A stretch of DNA of 35,100 nt from DASPTH01 sp035623515. Lineage in GTDB: Bacteria; Actinomycetota; Acidimicrobiia; IMCC26256; DASPTH01. The notes beneath the pieces are model-generated. The model was given only the letters and a program-made list of their open reading frames with translations. It was not told the DNA's origin and did not search any database. The first letter of the stretch is position 1. Every line of letters begins with the position of its first letter. Shown here one piece after another: positions 7,763 through 15,944 of the stretch. Made by a program: the position numbers and the translations under genes. Location of the stretch: NCBI GenBank assembly GCA_035623515.1, contig DASPTH010000332.1, forward strand, positions 1-35,100, in the 5' to 3' direction.

Positions 7763-8992
7763 TCACGACGCCATCTGTGTCCGTGAACGGGGTGTGACGT
7801 CCACGTCGATCGCCTCGGCCCGCAGCGCTCCCACCGTGCACTGTTCGCGCGGCCGGTGCGCGAAGGGCTCGTACTGGAAGTGCCGCATGGCGTTGCGGTG
7901 CGTGATGCGATCGATGTCGCCGTCGGGCACGCCGTCGAGCGACAGCATCACCGTCTCGGGCGCGGTCGGCCACGTGGAATCCGAGTGGGGGTAGTCGCAC
8001 TCCCAGGTGATGTTGTCGAGATTGAGATGCGCGCGGCTCTCGACACCGAAGGCGTCGTCGATGAAGCAGGCGATGAACCGCTCGTTGAAGACCTCGCTCG
8101 GCAATTGCGAGCCGAAGTCCTGGCCGGTCCACGCGCGGTGGTGGCGGTACACGTAGTCGACCCGCTCGAGGAAGTACGGGATCCACCCGATCCCACCTTC
8201 CGACAGGGCGATGCGGAGTGACGGGAACTTGCGCAACACCGGCGACCAGAGCAAGTCGGCGGCGGCCTGGACGATGTTCATCGGCGTGAGCGAGATGAGC
8301 ACGTCGATCGGTGAGTCGGGCGACGGCATCACGACCTGCGACGAGGAGCCGATGTGGAGGCACACCACCGTGCCCCGGTCACAGCATGCGCTCCAGAAGG
8401 GATCCCAGTGGTCGCGGTGGAAGCTCGGCCAACCGAGTTTCGTCGGACCTTCGGAGAAGGTCACCGCGTGGCAGCCCTTGTCGGCGACGCGGTGCACTTC
8501 GGCCGCCATGAGGTCGGGATCCCAGATCGGTGGCAGCGAGAGCGGAATGAAGCGCCCGGGGTGGGCACCGCACCACGACTCGATGTGCCAGTCGTTGTAG
8601 GCCTGCAGCATGGCGAGCGCGACCGTCTTGTCGGCGGTCCGCGCGAAGAGTTGGCCGCAGAACTGGGGGAACGACGGGAAGCAGAGCGAGCCGAGCACAC
8701 CGTTGGCGTTCATGTCACGGACGCGGTCGTCGATGTCGTAGCAACCGCGGCGGATCTCGGCGAACGACGTGGGCTCGGACCCGTACTCCTCGGGGGGACG
8801 GCCGGCGACGGCGTTCAGCCCGGGGTTGGGGATCTCCACGCCGTCGTACCACCACACGTCGGTGCCGTCGTCCTTGTGGACCACCCGCGGGGCGAGCTCG
8901 GCACAGGTCGAGGGGAGCCGGCCGCGGAAGAGGTCGGGCGGCTCCACGACGTGGTCGTCGACGCTCACCAGAACCAGGTCGTCGAGTTCCAC
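7763..8992 (-). CDS. Amidohydrolase-2 family protein A1 (ACMSD-like), first gene of operon i
   Basis: A 409-residue member of the amidohydrolase-2 (PF04909-type) TIM-barrel family, metal-dependent hydrolases or decarboxylases related to ACMSD. Motifs in order: N-terminal metal site VSVDDHVVEPPDLF (about 9-22), helix MLQAYNDWHIESWCGAHPGRF, barrel His in VVCLHIGSSS, the segment IALSEGGIGWIPYFLERVDYVYRHH, and the C-terminal WECDYPHSDSTWP with the conserved Asp. Metal-site residues therefore look intact. GTG start at 8992, 48 bases from operator S1 (9040-9057). It heads the operon A1 - thiolase-like - FAH - VOC. It is one of six divergent paralogues in the island; the reaction (C-C hydrolysis or decarboxylation) is inferred only from the family. 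Confidence 0.93.
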   Translation of the reverse strand: MELDDLVLVSVDDHVVEPPDLFRGRLPSTCAELAPRVVHKDDGTDVWWYDGVEIPNPGLNAVAGRPPEEYGSEPTSFAEIRRGCYDIDDRVRDMNANGVLGSLCFPSFPQFCGQLFARTADKTVALAMLQAYNDWHIESWCGAHPGRFIPLSLPPIWDPDLMAAEVHRVADKGCHAVTFSEGPTKLGWPSFHRDHWDPFWSACCDRGTVVCLHIGSSSQVVMPSPDSPIDVLISLTPMNIVQAAADLLWSPVLRKFPSLRIALSEGGIGWIPYFLERVDYVYRHHRAWTGQDFGSQLPSEVFNERFIACFIDDAFGVESRAHLNLDNITWECDYPHSDSTWPTAPETVMLSLDGVPDGDIDRITHRNAMRHFQYEPFAHRPREQCTVGALRAEAIDVDVTPRSRTQMAS

Positions 8993-9039
8993 GTGCTCAC
9001 CCCCGTCCTCGATCGCACCCGTCTCCGACTGTCCTGATA

Positions 9040-9057
9040 CTTGACTGATCAGTCAAG
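9040..9057. promoter_or_regulatory. Inverted-repeat operator S1 (perfect 18-bp palindrome)
   Basis: CTTGACTGATCAGTCAAG is a perfect palindrome and the best copy of the island motif. It lies between the NTF2-like stop (9088) and the start of amidohydrolase A1 (8992, minus), so it should control the A1-thiolase-FAH-VOC operon. Both arms contain TTGACT, a sequence like a -35 hexamer. The proposed binder is the TetR protein at 11465-12085, by inference. Confidence 0.85.
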
Positions 9058-9087
9058 AGCAGACTGTGACACGGCCGGAGACCGCCG

Positions 9088-9546
9088 TCAACCCTCGCGC
9101 GAGTCCACGATCGACTGCTCGTCGAAGAAGGCGCGGAAGGAGACGATCCGGCCGTCCTGGTCGAACGCGAAGTGACAGTTGACGAGCACGTCGACTGAAG
9201 ACTTCTCGCCGGCGCGAAGGTGCATGGTCGCCGTGGCCAGCGCCTCGTCGCCGACGATTGCCGCCCGCTCCAGCGTGAACGCCACCTTCCAGTCCGGCGG
9301 GATCTTCTCGACCCAGAACGCGCGCAGCCCGGCAACGTCGGAGGCGACGTGCCGGCCGGCCGGGTCCTCGAAGACCATCTCGTCCGCGAAGAGCGCGATC
9401 CGCGTCTCCACATCGGCGGCGCCGAAGCTGGAGAAGTAGGTCGTGATCGAGCTGAGCAGGACCTCCCGGGCGTGACGGGCGGGCACGCCGGCCGCGAGCC
9501 GCGCCACGCCCGGACCCGAGGAACCGGGATCCGGGGGACCGGTCAC
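9088..9546 (-). CDS. NTF2-like / SnoaL-type nuclear-transport-factor-2-fold protein
   Basis: A 152-residue alpha+beta cone-fold protein of the SnoaL/NTF2-like superfamily. The pattern is a long helix SSITTYFSSFGAADVETRIALFADEMVFEDPAG, then strands VAFTLERAAIVGDEALATATMHLRAG, then VNCHFAFDQDGRIVSFRAFFDEQSI. The GTG start at 9546 overlaps the SDR stop (GTGA), so the two genes are coupled and share operator S2. Proteins of this fold include steroid isomerases, cyclases, dehydratases and non-enzymatic binders; no catalytic residue can be assigned. The first about 25 residues are Pro/Gly-rich and may be dispensable. Confidence 0.85.
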   Translation of the reverse strand: MTGPPDPGSSGPGVARLAAGVPARHAREVLLSSITTYFSSFGAADVETRIALFADEMVFEDPAGRHVASDVAGLRAFWVEKIPPDWKVAFTLERAAIVGDEALATATMHLRAGEKSSVDVLVNCHFAFDQDGRIVSFRAFFDEQSIVDSREG

Positions 9547-10295
9547 CGAGGCTCCACCACGACCTCCGACACGAGCGTGCGCGGCTCACTCGTGAGGATC
9601 TCGAGCACGACACGAGCGTGGTCGGCCGGCTCGAGGAGCCCGGGGCCCGTCACCTGCTCCTTGCGATACCACTCGGCTCCGAACTCGGCCGCGTCCTCAC
9701 CGGCGTCCCGGCCGAACTCCGATGCCGTCGGTCCGGCGACGAGGGTCGTGAACGCGATCTCGGGATTCTCGAGCCGCAACGACTGGACGAGCGACTCGAG
9801 GCCTCGCTTGCTCGCGGTGTAGAGACCCAGCCCGCGCCACGGCGAGTAGAACCGCGCCGAGTTCGACGACAGGTAGATCGCGTGCCCGCGTGCTGCCGCC
9901 AGGTGGGTTCGCGCCGCGGCGGTGACGATCGCCGCTCCGACGAGGTTGGTTCCGAGCGTGATCCACCAGTCGTCGGCTGTCGCCTTCGCCGCCTCGACGA
10001 AGGCGGTGGTGCCCGCCGTATAGACGAGCGCGTCGAGGCCGCCCAGTGCCTCGACGGTCCGCTGCACGACCCGCACACACGATTCGGGGTCGCGCACATC
10101 ACAGCCGATCGCCGCTGCACGAGCCGAGCACTCCGCGACCGCGCGTTCCAACCGATCGACGCGCCGGGCCGCGAAGGCGACGTCGGCGCCCGCACGGCTG
10201 AGTCCGAGCCCGATGCCGAGTCCGATGCCCGACGACGCGCCGACCACGAGGACCCGCCGGCCGGCGACCCCACCCGTACTTGACTTCCCGGTCAA
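9543..10295 (-). CDS. Short-chain dehydrogenase/reductase (SDR)
   Basis: A classical NAD(P)-dependent SDR of about 250 aa. The cofactor motif is GASSGIGLGIG near residues 19-29, with VAFAARRVDRL after the second strand and CDVRD binding the adenine. An NAG-like position reads YTAGTT. The catalytic triad is visible as Ser in YLSSNSARFYS and Tyr/Lys in LYTASKRG. The only start that keeps the first beta strand (RRVLVVGAS) is TTG at 10295, which lies inside operator S2. No ribosome-binding site precedes it, but TACGGT (10307-10302) sits at a -10-like distance, suggesting a leaderless message. It is coupled to the NTF2-like gene by a GTGA overlap and probably oxidises or reduces a pathway hydroxy or keto intermediate. 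Confidence 0.9.
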   Translation of the reverse strand: MTGKSSTGGVAGRRVLVVGASSGIGLGIGLGLSRAGADVAFAARRVDRLERAVAECSARAAAIGCDVRDPESCVRVVQRTVEALGGLDALVYTAGTTAFVEAAKATADDWWITLGTNLVGAAIVTAAARTHLAAARGHAIYLSSNSARFYSPWRGLGLYTASKRGLESLVQSLRLENPEIAFTTLVAGPTASEFGRDAGEDAAEFGAEWYRKEQVTGPGLLEPADHARVVLEILTSEPRTLVSEVVVEPR

Positions 10296-10296
10296 G
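10279..10296. promoter_or_regulatory. Inverted-repeat operator S2 with overlapping promoter
   Basis: CTTGACTTCCCGGTCAAG sits between the divergent SDR (minus) and amidohydrolase A2 (plus). On the plus strand TTGACT (10280-10285) is followed after 16 bases by TACCGT (10302-10307). This gives a plausible -35/-10 pair whose transcript would begin at or near the ATG at 10316. Binding here would block both directions, and the site also covers the SDR start codon. Confidence 0.82.
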
Positions 10297-10315
10297 ACGG
10301 ATACCGTATCGCTCC

Positions 10316-11461
10316 ATGACGGCAGCGGGCACGGCGGTCATCGACAGCGACGGTCACGTGCTCGAACCGCCCGACTTCTGGTCGGCGTATGTCGAATCCG
10401 GCTTCCGCGACCGTGCACCCCAGCTCATCCGCACGACGAGCGGTGAGCAGCTCCTCGGGTACGGCGAGTTCGCGATCGGGCTCGACCTGCTCGCGTTGTC
10501 GCTGTCCACCCAGCACCGCGCACCGGTGGGCAGCGACGGCTGGGAGGAGGAATCCCGGCACAAGCTCGGAGCGAGCGGAGGCTGGGACCCGGTCGCGCGC
10601 CAGGAAGACATGGACGTCGACGGCATCGACATTGCCGTCCTCTACCCGACCAACATGCTGCACTGGATCGAGGACACCCCGCTCTTCGCCGCGCTGTGCC
10701 GCGCCTACAACAACTGGTTGCACGACTTCTGCGCCGCGAATCCCTCGCGTCTCGTGGGGATCGCGGTGGTGCCGCTCCAGGATCCGGTGCTCGCCATCCG
10801 CGAGCTGCAACGGTGCGTCGACGAGCTCGGCTTCAAGGGCGTGATGGTCCGGCCGGCGCCGTACATCGGGACACAGAAGCTGTACCACCCCGTGTACGAC
10901 TCGTTCTGGAAGGAGTGCACGGAGCTCGATGTCGCGATCGGCGTGCACCCGCTCCCCTATGCCGACATGCCGAACGCCACCCGCGGCCTGCGCCTCGATG
11001 ACGGCCAGATGTGGACGACGCAGGGGCTCTTCCTCCGCCAGGCGATCGCCAATGCCGTCGACATGCAGGTCGCGCTGGCCTGGTTCGTGGGTGGCGGCAT
11101 CTGCGAGCGGTTCCCGAGCCTGCGGGTGGGCATCCTCGAGGGCTCGGGCGGTTGGGCGTGCACGCTCCTCGAGCGCCTCGACCACCACTTCCGCATCTAC
11201 GGCTCGGAACACCAACGGACGCTCCCGAGCGAGCTGTTCGCCCGGCAGTGCTGGGTCAGCTTCGATCCCGACGAGATCGCGCTCCCCTTCTCGGTCGGCC
11301 ACCTGGGGGCCGACCGGATCCTGTGGGCTTCGGATTACCCGCATCCCGACGCCAAGATCCCCGGCGTCGTGAAGGAATTGCGAGCGGCAATCCAAGGGCT
11401 CGGCGCGCGCGATCAGGAGCAGGTCCTCGGCGGGAGCGCCCGAGCGTTCTATCGCCTCTGA
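10316..11461 (+). CDS. Amidohydrolase-2 family protein A2 (ACMSD-like)
   Basis: A 381-residue TIM-barrel amidohydrolase. Motifs: AVIDSDGHVLEPPDFW at residues 7-22 (N-terminal metal site, D-G-H), CRAYNNWLHDFCAANPSRLVGIAVVPLQD, His in DVAIGVHPLPY, VGILEGSGGWACTLLERLDHHF and the C-terminal ILWASDYPHPDAKIPG with the conserved Asp. All metal-site positions appear present. The ATG at 10316 is chosen because the upstream in-frame extension would run through operator S2 and homology starts at AVIDSDGH. The gap from operator to start is 19 bases, as for A6 and the CoA-transferase. Its stop is 3 bases from the TetR stop, so the two genes are convergent. Confidence 0.93.
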   Translation: MTAAGTAVIDSDGHVLEPPDFWSAYVESGFRDRAPQLIRTTSGEQLLGYGEFAIGLDLLALSLSTQHRAPVGSDGWEEESRHKLGASGGWDPVARQEDMDVDGIDIAVLYPTNMLHWIEDTPLFAALCRAYNNWLHDFCAANPSRLVGIAVVPLQDPVLAIRELQRCVDELGFKGVMVRPAPYIGTQKLYHPVYDSFWKECTELDVAIGVHPLPYADMPNATRGLRLDDGQMWTTQGLFLRQAIANAVDMQVALAWFVGGGICERFPSLRVGILEGSGGWACTLLERLDHHFRIYGSEHQRTLPSELFARQCWVSFDPDEIALPFSVGHLGADRILWASDYPHPDAKIPGVVKELRAAIQGLGARDQEQVLGGSARAFYRL

Positions 11462-11464
11462 CGG

Positions 11465-12085
11465 CTACCGGCTCCGTGCCAGGGCGCGCTTCCCCTCGCG
11501 CGCGCCCAGCAGGCCCCGCAGGCAGAACGACACGGCGGCGTCGGCCACGACATCCGGGGACTGCCCACCCTCGATGAGCAGCGAACGTGACAACTGGTTC
11601 GACACACCGATGATGGCGTTGGCGAGGATCAATGCGGAGGCATCGGTTCCGCGACCCGATCCGAGGAAACCCTTCACGACCCTGACGGTGTCCTCGAGCG
11701 CGAGTCGGTTCTCCGTGCGCACGACCTCGGCGAATGCCTCCTGGGTCGCCGCGAACTGGAACAGGGTGAACGCATCCTGGTGATCGGCCAACCACCGCAT
11801 CGTGGCTCGAATGCCGAGCTCCAGCTGGGTGATCGGATCGGTCTCGTCGCCGATCGCCTGCTTCTGCGCGCGACGGAGGTCGTGCCCCGTGTCCTCGAGG
11901 ATCTCGATGAGCAACTGCTCCTTCGAGGAGAAGTACCAGTAGAACACGCCCTTCCCGACGCCGATCCCGTTCACGAGCTCGTCGACCGAGGTGGGGTGGT
12001 AGCCGTTCTCCGCGAACCGCCGGATCGAGTAGTCGAGCAGCTGACGTCGCCGCTCGCGACCGCGCCTCGTGAGCTGCTTCGTCAT
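11465..12085 (-). CDS. TetR/AcrR-family transcriptional regulator (candidate regulator of the island)
   Basis: A 206-residue TetR-family repressor. The N-terminal helix-turn-helix reads FAENGYHPTSVDELVNGIGVGKGVFYWYFSSKEQLL (about residues 24-59), a clear family signature. The rest is an all-helical ligand/dimer domain whose C-terminal helices (ALILANAIIGVSNQLSRSLL) are hydrophobic, consistent with an acyl-CoA or lipid-like effector. The ATG at 12085 is preferred; a GTG at 12118 would add 11 unrelated residues. It is divergent from the CoA-transferase with operator S3 between them, which suggests autoregulation. It is the only regulator in the 5181-23970 region, so it is the natural candidate to bind all six inverted repeats. 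Binding itself is inferred. Confidence 0.95.
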   Translation of the reverse strand: MTKQLTRRGRERRRQLLDYSIRRFAENGYHPTSVDELVNGIGVGKGVFYWYFSSKEQLLIEILEDTGHDLRRAQKQAIGDETDPITQLELGIRATMRWLADHQDAFTLFQFAATQEAFAEVVRTENRLALEDTVRVVKGFLGSGRGTDASALILANAIIGVSNQLSRSLLIEGGQSPDVVADAAVSFCLRGLLGAREGKRALARSR

Positions 12086-12141
12086 AGACAGAGCGCACTC
12101 TATGGCACGACGAGCCACGTTCCTACGGATGCGCCCCGTGT

Positions 12142-12159
12142 CTTGACCATCCAGTCAAG
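12142..12159. promoter_or_regulatory. Inverted-repeat operator S3 with overlapping promoter (TetR/CoA-transferase)
   Basis: CTTGACCATCCAGTCAAG lies between tetR (minus) and the CoA-transferase (plus). On the plus strand TTGACC (12143-12148) and CACAAT (12166-12171) are separated by 17 bases, a good -35/-10 spacing. The GTG start at 12178 would be at or next to the transcription start, so the transcript would be leaderless. The site is placed for autoregulation of tetR. Confidence 0.85.
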
Positions 12160-12177
12160 GCAGGACACAATCCGGGC

Positions 12178-13407
12178 GTGACCACGGTCCTCGACGGCAT
12201 CCGCGTGCTCGAGCTCACACAATGGGCGTACGTGCCCTCGGCCGGGGCCATCCTCGCCGACTGGGGCGCCACGGTGTTGAAGGTCGAACATCCGGTGCAG
12301 GGCGACCCGATCAGAGGCCTCGTGTCGTCGGCGATGACGCCGAATGGCGCCTCGAGCGCGGTCGACTTCATGTGGCAGATCCCGAACCGGGGGAAGCGGA
12401 GCATCGGCGTCGACCTGACGACGCCCGGTGGTCGCGACCTGATCTACCGCCTCGCCGCCGGCTGCGACGTGTTCCTCACGAGTTTTCTCGAACCGGCGCG
12501 CAAGAAGCTCGGGCTCGATCTCGACGACATCCGCGCCCACAACCCGTCGATCGTCTACGCGCGCGGCAGCGGGCAAGGGCCGCGTGGCCCGGAGGGCCAC
12601 AAGGGCGGATTCGACCTGGGATCGTTCTGGTCGCGCGGCGGACCGTCGGCATCGGTCACCCCCGACGACCAGCCCTACCCGCTCGGCATGCCCGGCGGTG
12701 GGTTCGGGGACTACACCAGCGGCATGGCCCTCGCGGGTGGCATCGCGGCCGCGCTCGTGCGCCGCGAGCGAACCGGCGAGGGTGCGGTCGTGGACGGCTC
12801 CCTGCTCAACACCGCGATGTGGACGATGTCGCCCGGGATCGTGTCGAGCCTGCTGTTCGGACCGTCGCTGCCACCGCCGCCCCCGTCGCCCCGCAGCCAA
12901 CCGACGAATCCCCTCGTCGGCGTCTATCGCACGAAGGACAACCGGTTCGTCAACCTCGTGTTCCTCCAGTCCGACCGGTACTGGCCCGACTTCTGCCGTA
13001 ACGTCGGGCGGCCCGAGCTCCTCGACGATGCACGCTTCGCGGAGGCCGCCGCTCGCGCCGAGCACCGGGAGGAGTTCGTCGCCGTCCTCGACGAGCTGTT
13101 CGCCGAGCGCACGCTCGACGAGTGGCGCGACGTGCTCGACCGGGCAGACGGCGTATGGGCCCCGGTGCAAACCGTTGCCGACGTCGGTCACGACCGCCAG
13201 GCCCTCGCCAACGGCTACCTCCGCGACGTCGTCACGAACGACGGCACGGCCCTGACGCTCGTGGCGTGTCCGGTGCAATTCGACGAGACGCCGCCCGACC
13301 TCACCGGCGCCCCGGAGCTCGGTCAGCACACCGAAGAGGTGCTGCTCGAGCTCGGCCTCACGTGGGACGAGATCACGATGCACAAGGAGCGGGGCGACAT
13401 CATCTGA
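12178..13407 (+). CDS. CaiB/BaiF-type (class III) CoA-transferase
   Basis: A 409-residue class III CoA-transferase, expected to move CoA between acyl-CoA and a carboxylic acid through an aspartyl-CoA intermediate. The N-terminus LDGIRVLELTQWAYVPSAGAILADWGATVLKVE is the family hallmark. The catalytic Asp is Asp178 in PGGGFGDYTSGMALAGGI. Further marks are RGKRSIGVDL, NPSIVYARGSG and the Pro-rich insert around 226-240 (SLPPPPPSPRS). The GTG at 12178 gives the exact family N-terminus. It is divergent from tetR, with operator S3 18 bases upstream. It is the likely activation step giving CoA esters to the crotonase, thiolase-like and other enzymes of the island. Confidence 0.95.
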   Translation: MTTVLDGIRVLELTQWAYVPSAGAILADWGATVLKVEHPVQGDPIRGLVSSAMTPNGASSAVDFMWQIPNRGKRSIGVDLTTPGGRDLIYRLAAGCDVFLTSFLEPARKKLGLDLDDIRAHNPSIVYARGSGQGPRGPEGHKGGFDLGSFWSRGGPSASVTPDDQPYPLGMPGGGFGDYTSGMALAGGIAAALVRRERTGEGAVVDGSLLNTAMWTMSPGIVSSLLFGPSLPPPPPSPRSQPTNPLVGVYRTKDNRFVNLVFLQSDRYWPDFCRNVGRPELLDDARFAEAAARAEHREEFVAVLDELFAERTLDEWRDVLDRADGVWAPVQTVADVGHDRQALANGYLRDVVTNDGTALTLVACPVQFDETPPDLTGAPELGQHTEEVLLELGLTWDEITMHKERGDII

Positions 13408-13422
13408 GGCGGAGCATCGTCT

Positions 13423-14625
13423 CTACGCGTCGACCCCCAGGAATCGCGCCAGGTTGTCGCGCATGATCCGGCGTACCTCGTCGTCGCTCAGGCCCTTCAG
13501 CATCGTCTCGTACGCGGACGGGTCGGGGAGGCCCTCGCCGTGGGGGAAGTCGGAACCGAACGCGAGGCATCCCGTGCCGACCGCCTCGACGACCTTGCTC
13601 AGGCTCTCCTCGGGAAACGGGCTCACGAGGATGTGACGCTGGAAGATCTCGCTCGGCCGGCTCGTGAGTTGGTCGAAGGTCGCGCGTCGGCCCATCAGGA
13701 ATGCGTGGTCCATCTTGCGGACGAGATAGGGGACCCAGACCGTGCCTTGCTCGGAGAACACCACGCGGAGGTTCGGGAAGCGCTCGAACAGCCCGTGGAA
13801 GATGAGCGCGGACACCGTCTCCATCGCGGGACGGTCGCCCCAGTAGTGCAACCACTGGAAGGCGTCGTAGTGGAAGTAGCTCGCTCGGGGATCCTCGCTC
13901 CAGGCGCTGCCGGCACGCGCGTATTCGGTCCAACCCAGATGGGTTGCGAGTGGGATCTTCGCTTCGTTGAGGCGTGCCCAGAACGGATCGAAATGCGGAT
14001 CCGCAGGCGACCGGCCGAAAGCGGGCCCGAGGCGCATCTGCACGATGCGCGCCCCGGCGGCGAGAACGCGGTCGAGCTCCTTGCACGCTTCGCCGACGTC
14101 GGTCAGCACCATGAGTGGCGGGCAGTACAACCGGCCGTCGCGTGCATAGCCCCAGTCGTCGTCCAGCCACCGGTTGTAGGCACGGACGTTTGCCCAGAGC
14201 ACCTCGAAGTCGCGATGGAGGTGGTACTCGATCGTCGAGACCGTACCGCCGTACACGAGCGCGGCTTCGATGCCCTGTCGGTCCATCAACTCCAGGCGAC
14301 GCGCACGGTTCTCGAATGCGGGCCGCATCTCGCGGAACGCGCCGAGAAGCTGATCGCGCTGTTCGTCGTCGAGGCCTCGCAGCGGGTTGAGCTTCACGAG
14401 GTTCTCGCCCGGTGTGGGGATGCCCTCGCCGAGGTCGCTCCCGAACATCGTCGGGAGGTGTGTGCCCTCCCCCGCGGCCGTCTCGAGGAGACCGGACCCG
14501 GTCGGCGTGAAGGCGCGGTCACGGTACCTCGGCTCGAGGTAGCGCGTGTACGCGTCCGGCGGTTCGTAGAAGTGGTTGTCGGCGTCGAAGACGTCGTAGG
14601 GAAGCCAGTCGCGGCCGAACGTCAT
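13423..14625 (-). CDS. Amidohydrolase-2 family protein A3 (ACMSD-like)
   Basis: A 400-residue amidohydrolase, third in the operon led by A5. Motifs: YDVFDADNHFYEPPDAYTRYL (N-terminal metal site, D-N-H), VRAYNRWLDDDWGYARDGRLY, His in IPLATHLGWTEYA, VVFSEQGTVWVPYLVRKMDHAF and CLAFGSDFPHGEGLPDP with the conserved Asp. Metal positions look complete. The ATG at 14625 overlaps the A4 stop (TGATG) and has GGGAGG six bases upstream, which decides it over the GTG at 14628. The long open frame upstream of this start is a shadow of A4. It ends 15 bases from the convergent CoA-transferase stop. Confidence 0.92.
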   Translation of the reverse strand: MTFGRDWLPYDVFDADNHFYEPPDAYTRYLEPRYRDRAFTPTGSGLLETAAGEGTHLPTMFGSDLGEGIPTPGENLVKLNPLRGLDDEQRDQLLGAFREMRPAFENRARRLELMDRQGIEAALVYGGTVSTIEYHLHRDFEVLWANVRAYNRWLDDDWGYARDGRLYCPPLMVLTDVGEACKELDRVLAAGARIVQMRLGPAFGRSPADPHFDPFWARLNEAKIPLATHLGWTEYARAGSAWSEDPRASYFHYDAFQWLHYWGDRPAMETVSALIFHGLFERFPNLRVVFSEQGTVWVPYLVRKMDHAFLMGRRATFDQLTSRPSEIFQRHILVSPFPEESLSKVVEAVGTGCLAFGSDFPHGEGLPDPSAYETMLKGLSDDEVRRIMRDNLARFLGVDA

Positions 14626-15911
14626 CACAGTCCTCCCGGAGGCTTCAGGTCGAAGAGCCGCGCGGCGTTGCCGGCCATGAGCGCGTGCACCGTCTCGTCG
14701 TCCACACCGCCGCGGTCGAGCATGGCCAGCGCCTCCGTCGGGTCGGCGGCGTCGTGGTGCGGGTAGCGCGATCCCCACGCGGCGTAGCCGACGAACACCT
14801 CGGGGATGCGTCCGATCGCTTCCTCCCACGAGTCGAACGAGACGAGCGTCGGGTGCGCGTCGAAGACTCGTTCCGGCTCGAGGGACACGGGCGCCGGTGT
14901 GCAGATCACCGACACCCAGAGGTAGGTCTCGCTCTTCTCGAGCGCGAGCGGAACCCAGCTCGCGCCCGAGTGCAGCAGCGCGAGGCGGAGCGTCGGGTAG
15001 TCCTCCAGCAGCCCGTGGAACGCGGCCGCGGTGAGGAAGACGCCGTTGTCCTGCTGGTACGCGACGGCTTCCGCCACCGAGTGACCGATCCCGAGCCGCG
15101 CCGACACACGCTCGAGGAAGCTGCCTGCCGACGTGGGCTCCGCGTTCGCGATGCCGAGCGACGGGTGGACGCACGCGACGAGGGCCCGCTCGGCCATGCG
15201 GGCCCACAGCGGGCGGAACACCGGGTGCTCGACGAACTCGCCCTGCGCGTTCGGGACGATACCCAGGATCCCGGGCGTGCCCGACTGGGCAAGCGCCAGC
15301 ACGCGCTCCTCGGCGGTGCCCGCCGCCGACCCGGGTTGGAACATGGGCCGCACCAGGACCGCGCCGAAGCCGAGCGCGGCCACACGGTCGAGTTCCTCGA
15401 GGGCCGAGGAGACGTCCTGCCAGGGCAACACCGCTACCGGATGGAGTCGGTCGGGCGCCAGCGACGCGAAGTCGAGGACCCAATCGTTGTACGCACGGGC
15501 GAGCACGTGCGCGACATCGGGATCCGCGACCATCGGCAGGTATTCGGCGAACAGCGTCGGGAACACGATCTGTTGCGCGACGTGCATGGCATCCATGTCG
15601 ATCAGTCGAACTGCGGGATCCCACGCGCCGGGGTTCGCCTGCTGGGGAACGTCGGGATCGAGGGCACCGATGGCGGCGGGCGTCATCCCCGGTCGCCAGA
15701 TCGCCTGGCGGACGATCCGCGACCGGTTGAGCTCCGGCGCGCGCGCGCCGTTGACGATCGTGACCGGGTTCCCGGCCTCGTCGACGTAGTGCCAGAAGCC
15801 GTCACGAGCCCGCTCACGGAGCGAAGGCTCGACGTAGTCGTCCCAGATCACCGCGGGTTCGTAGACGTGGCTGTCGACGTCGACTACCCAGTCGCGGGAG
15901 TGCGGTTCCAT
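14625..15911 (-). CDS. Amidohydrolase-2 family protein A4 with altered metal-site residues
   Basis: A 428-residue paralogue, middle gene of the A5-A4-A3 operon. The N-terminal site is intact (VDVDSHVYEPAVIWDDYV) and a barrel His is present (VACVHPSLGIANAE). Two usually conserved acidic positions differ: where the paralogues have S-D-YPH, this protein reads WGSRYPHHDAAD (Arg for Asp), and where they have (S/L)E-x-G it reads LLHSGASWVPLALEKSE (His for Glu). Either the metal chemistry is changed or the protein is a non-catalytic partner. ATG at 15911 with AAGGAG upstream; it follows A5 by 33 bases and overlaps A3 by one base. Confidence 0.9.
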   Translation of the reverse strand: MEPHSRDWVVDVDSHVYEPAVIWDDYVEPSLRERARDGFWHYVDEAGNPVTIVNGARAPELNRSRIVRQAIWRPGMTPAAIGALDPDVPQQANPGAWDPAVRLIDMDAMHVAQQIVFPTLFAEYLPMVADPDVAHVLARAYNDWVLDFASLAPDRLHPVAVLPWQDVSSALEELDRVAALGFGAVLVRPMFQPGSAAGTAEERVLALAQSGTPGILGIVPNAQGEFVEHPVFRPLWARMAERALVACVHPSLGIANAEPTSAGSFLERVSARLGIGHSVAEAVAYQQDNGVFLTAAAFHGLLEDYPTLRLALLHSGASWVPLALEKSETYLWVSVICTPAPVSLEPERVFDAHPTLVSFDSWEEAIGRIPEVFVGYAAWGSRYPHHDAADPTEALAMLDRGGVDDETVHALMAGNAARLFDLKPPGGL

Positions 15912-15944
15912 GCCGTGATTGCTCCTTCCGCGCGGCCGGCGCGC

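Noticed and set aside
11461..11465. Possible terminators between convergent genes (11461, 13407-13423, 25007-25041)
   Set aside because: The gaps are 3 to 33 bases and I saw no stem followed by a T-run.
14626..15624. Upstream extension of amidohydrolase A3 to a 733-residue protein
   Set aside because: The extra part is Arg-rich shadow sequence of A4 in another frame; a good Shine-Dalgarno and TGATG overlap mark the ATG at 14625.
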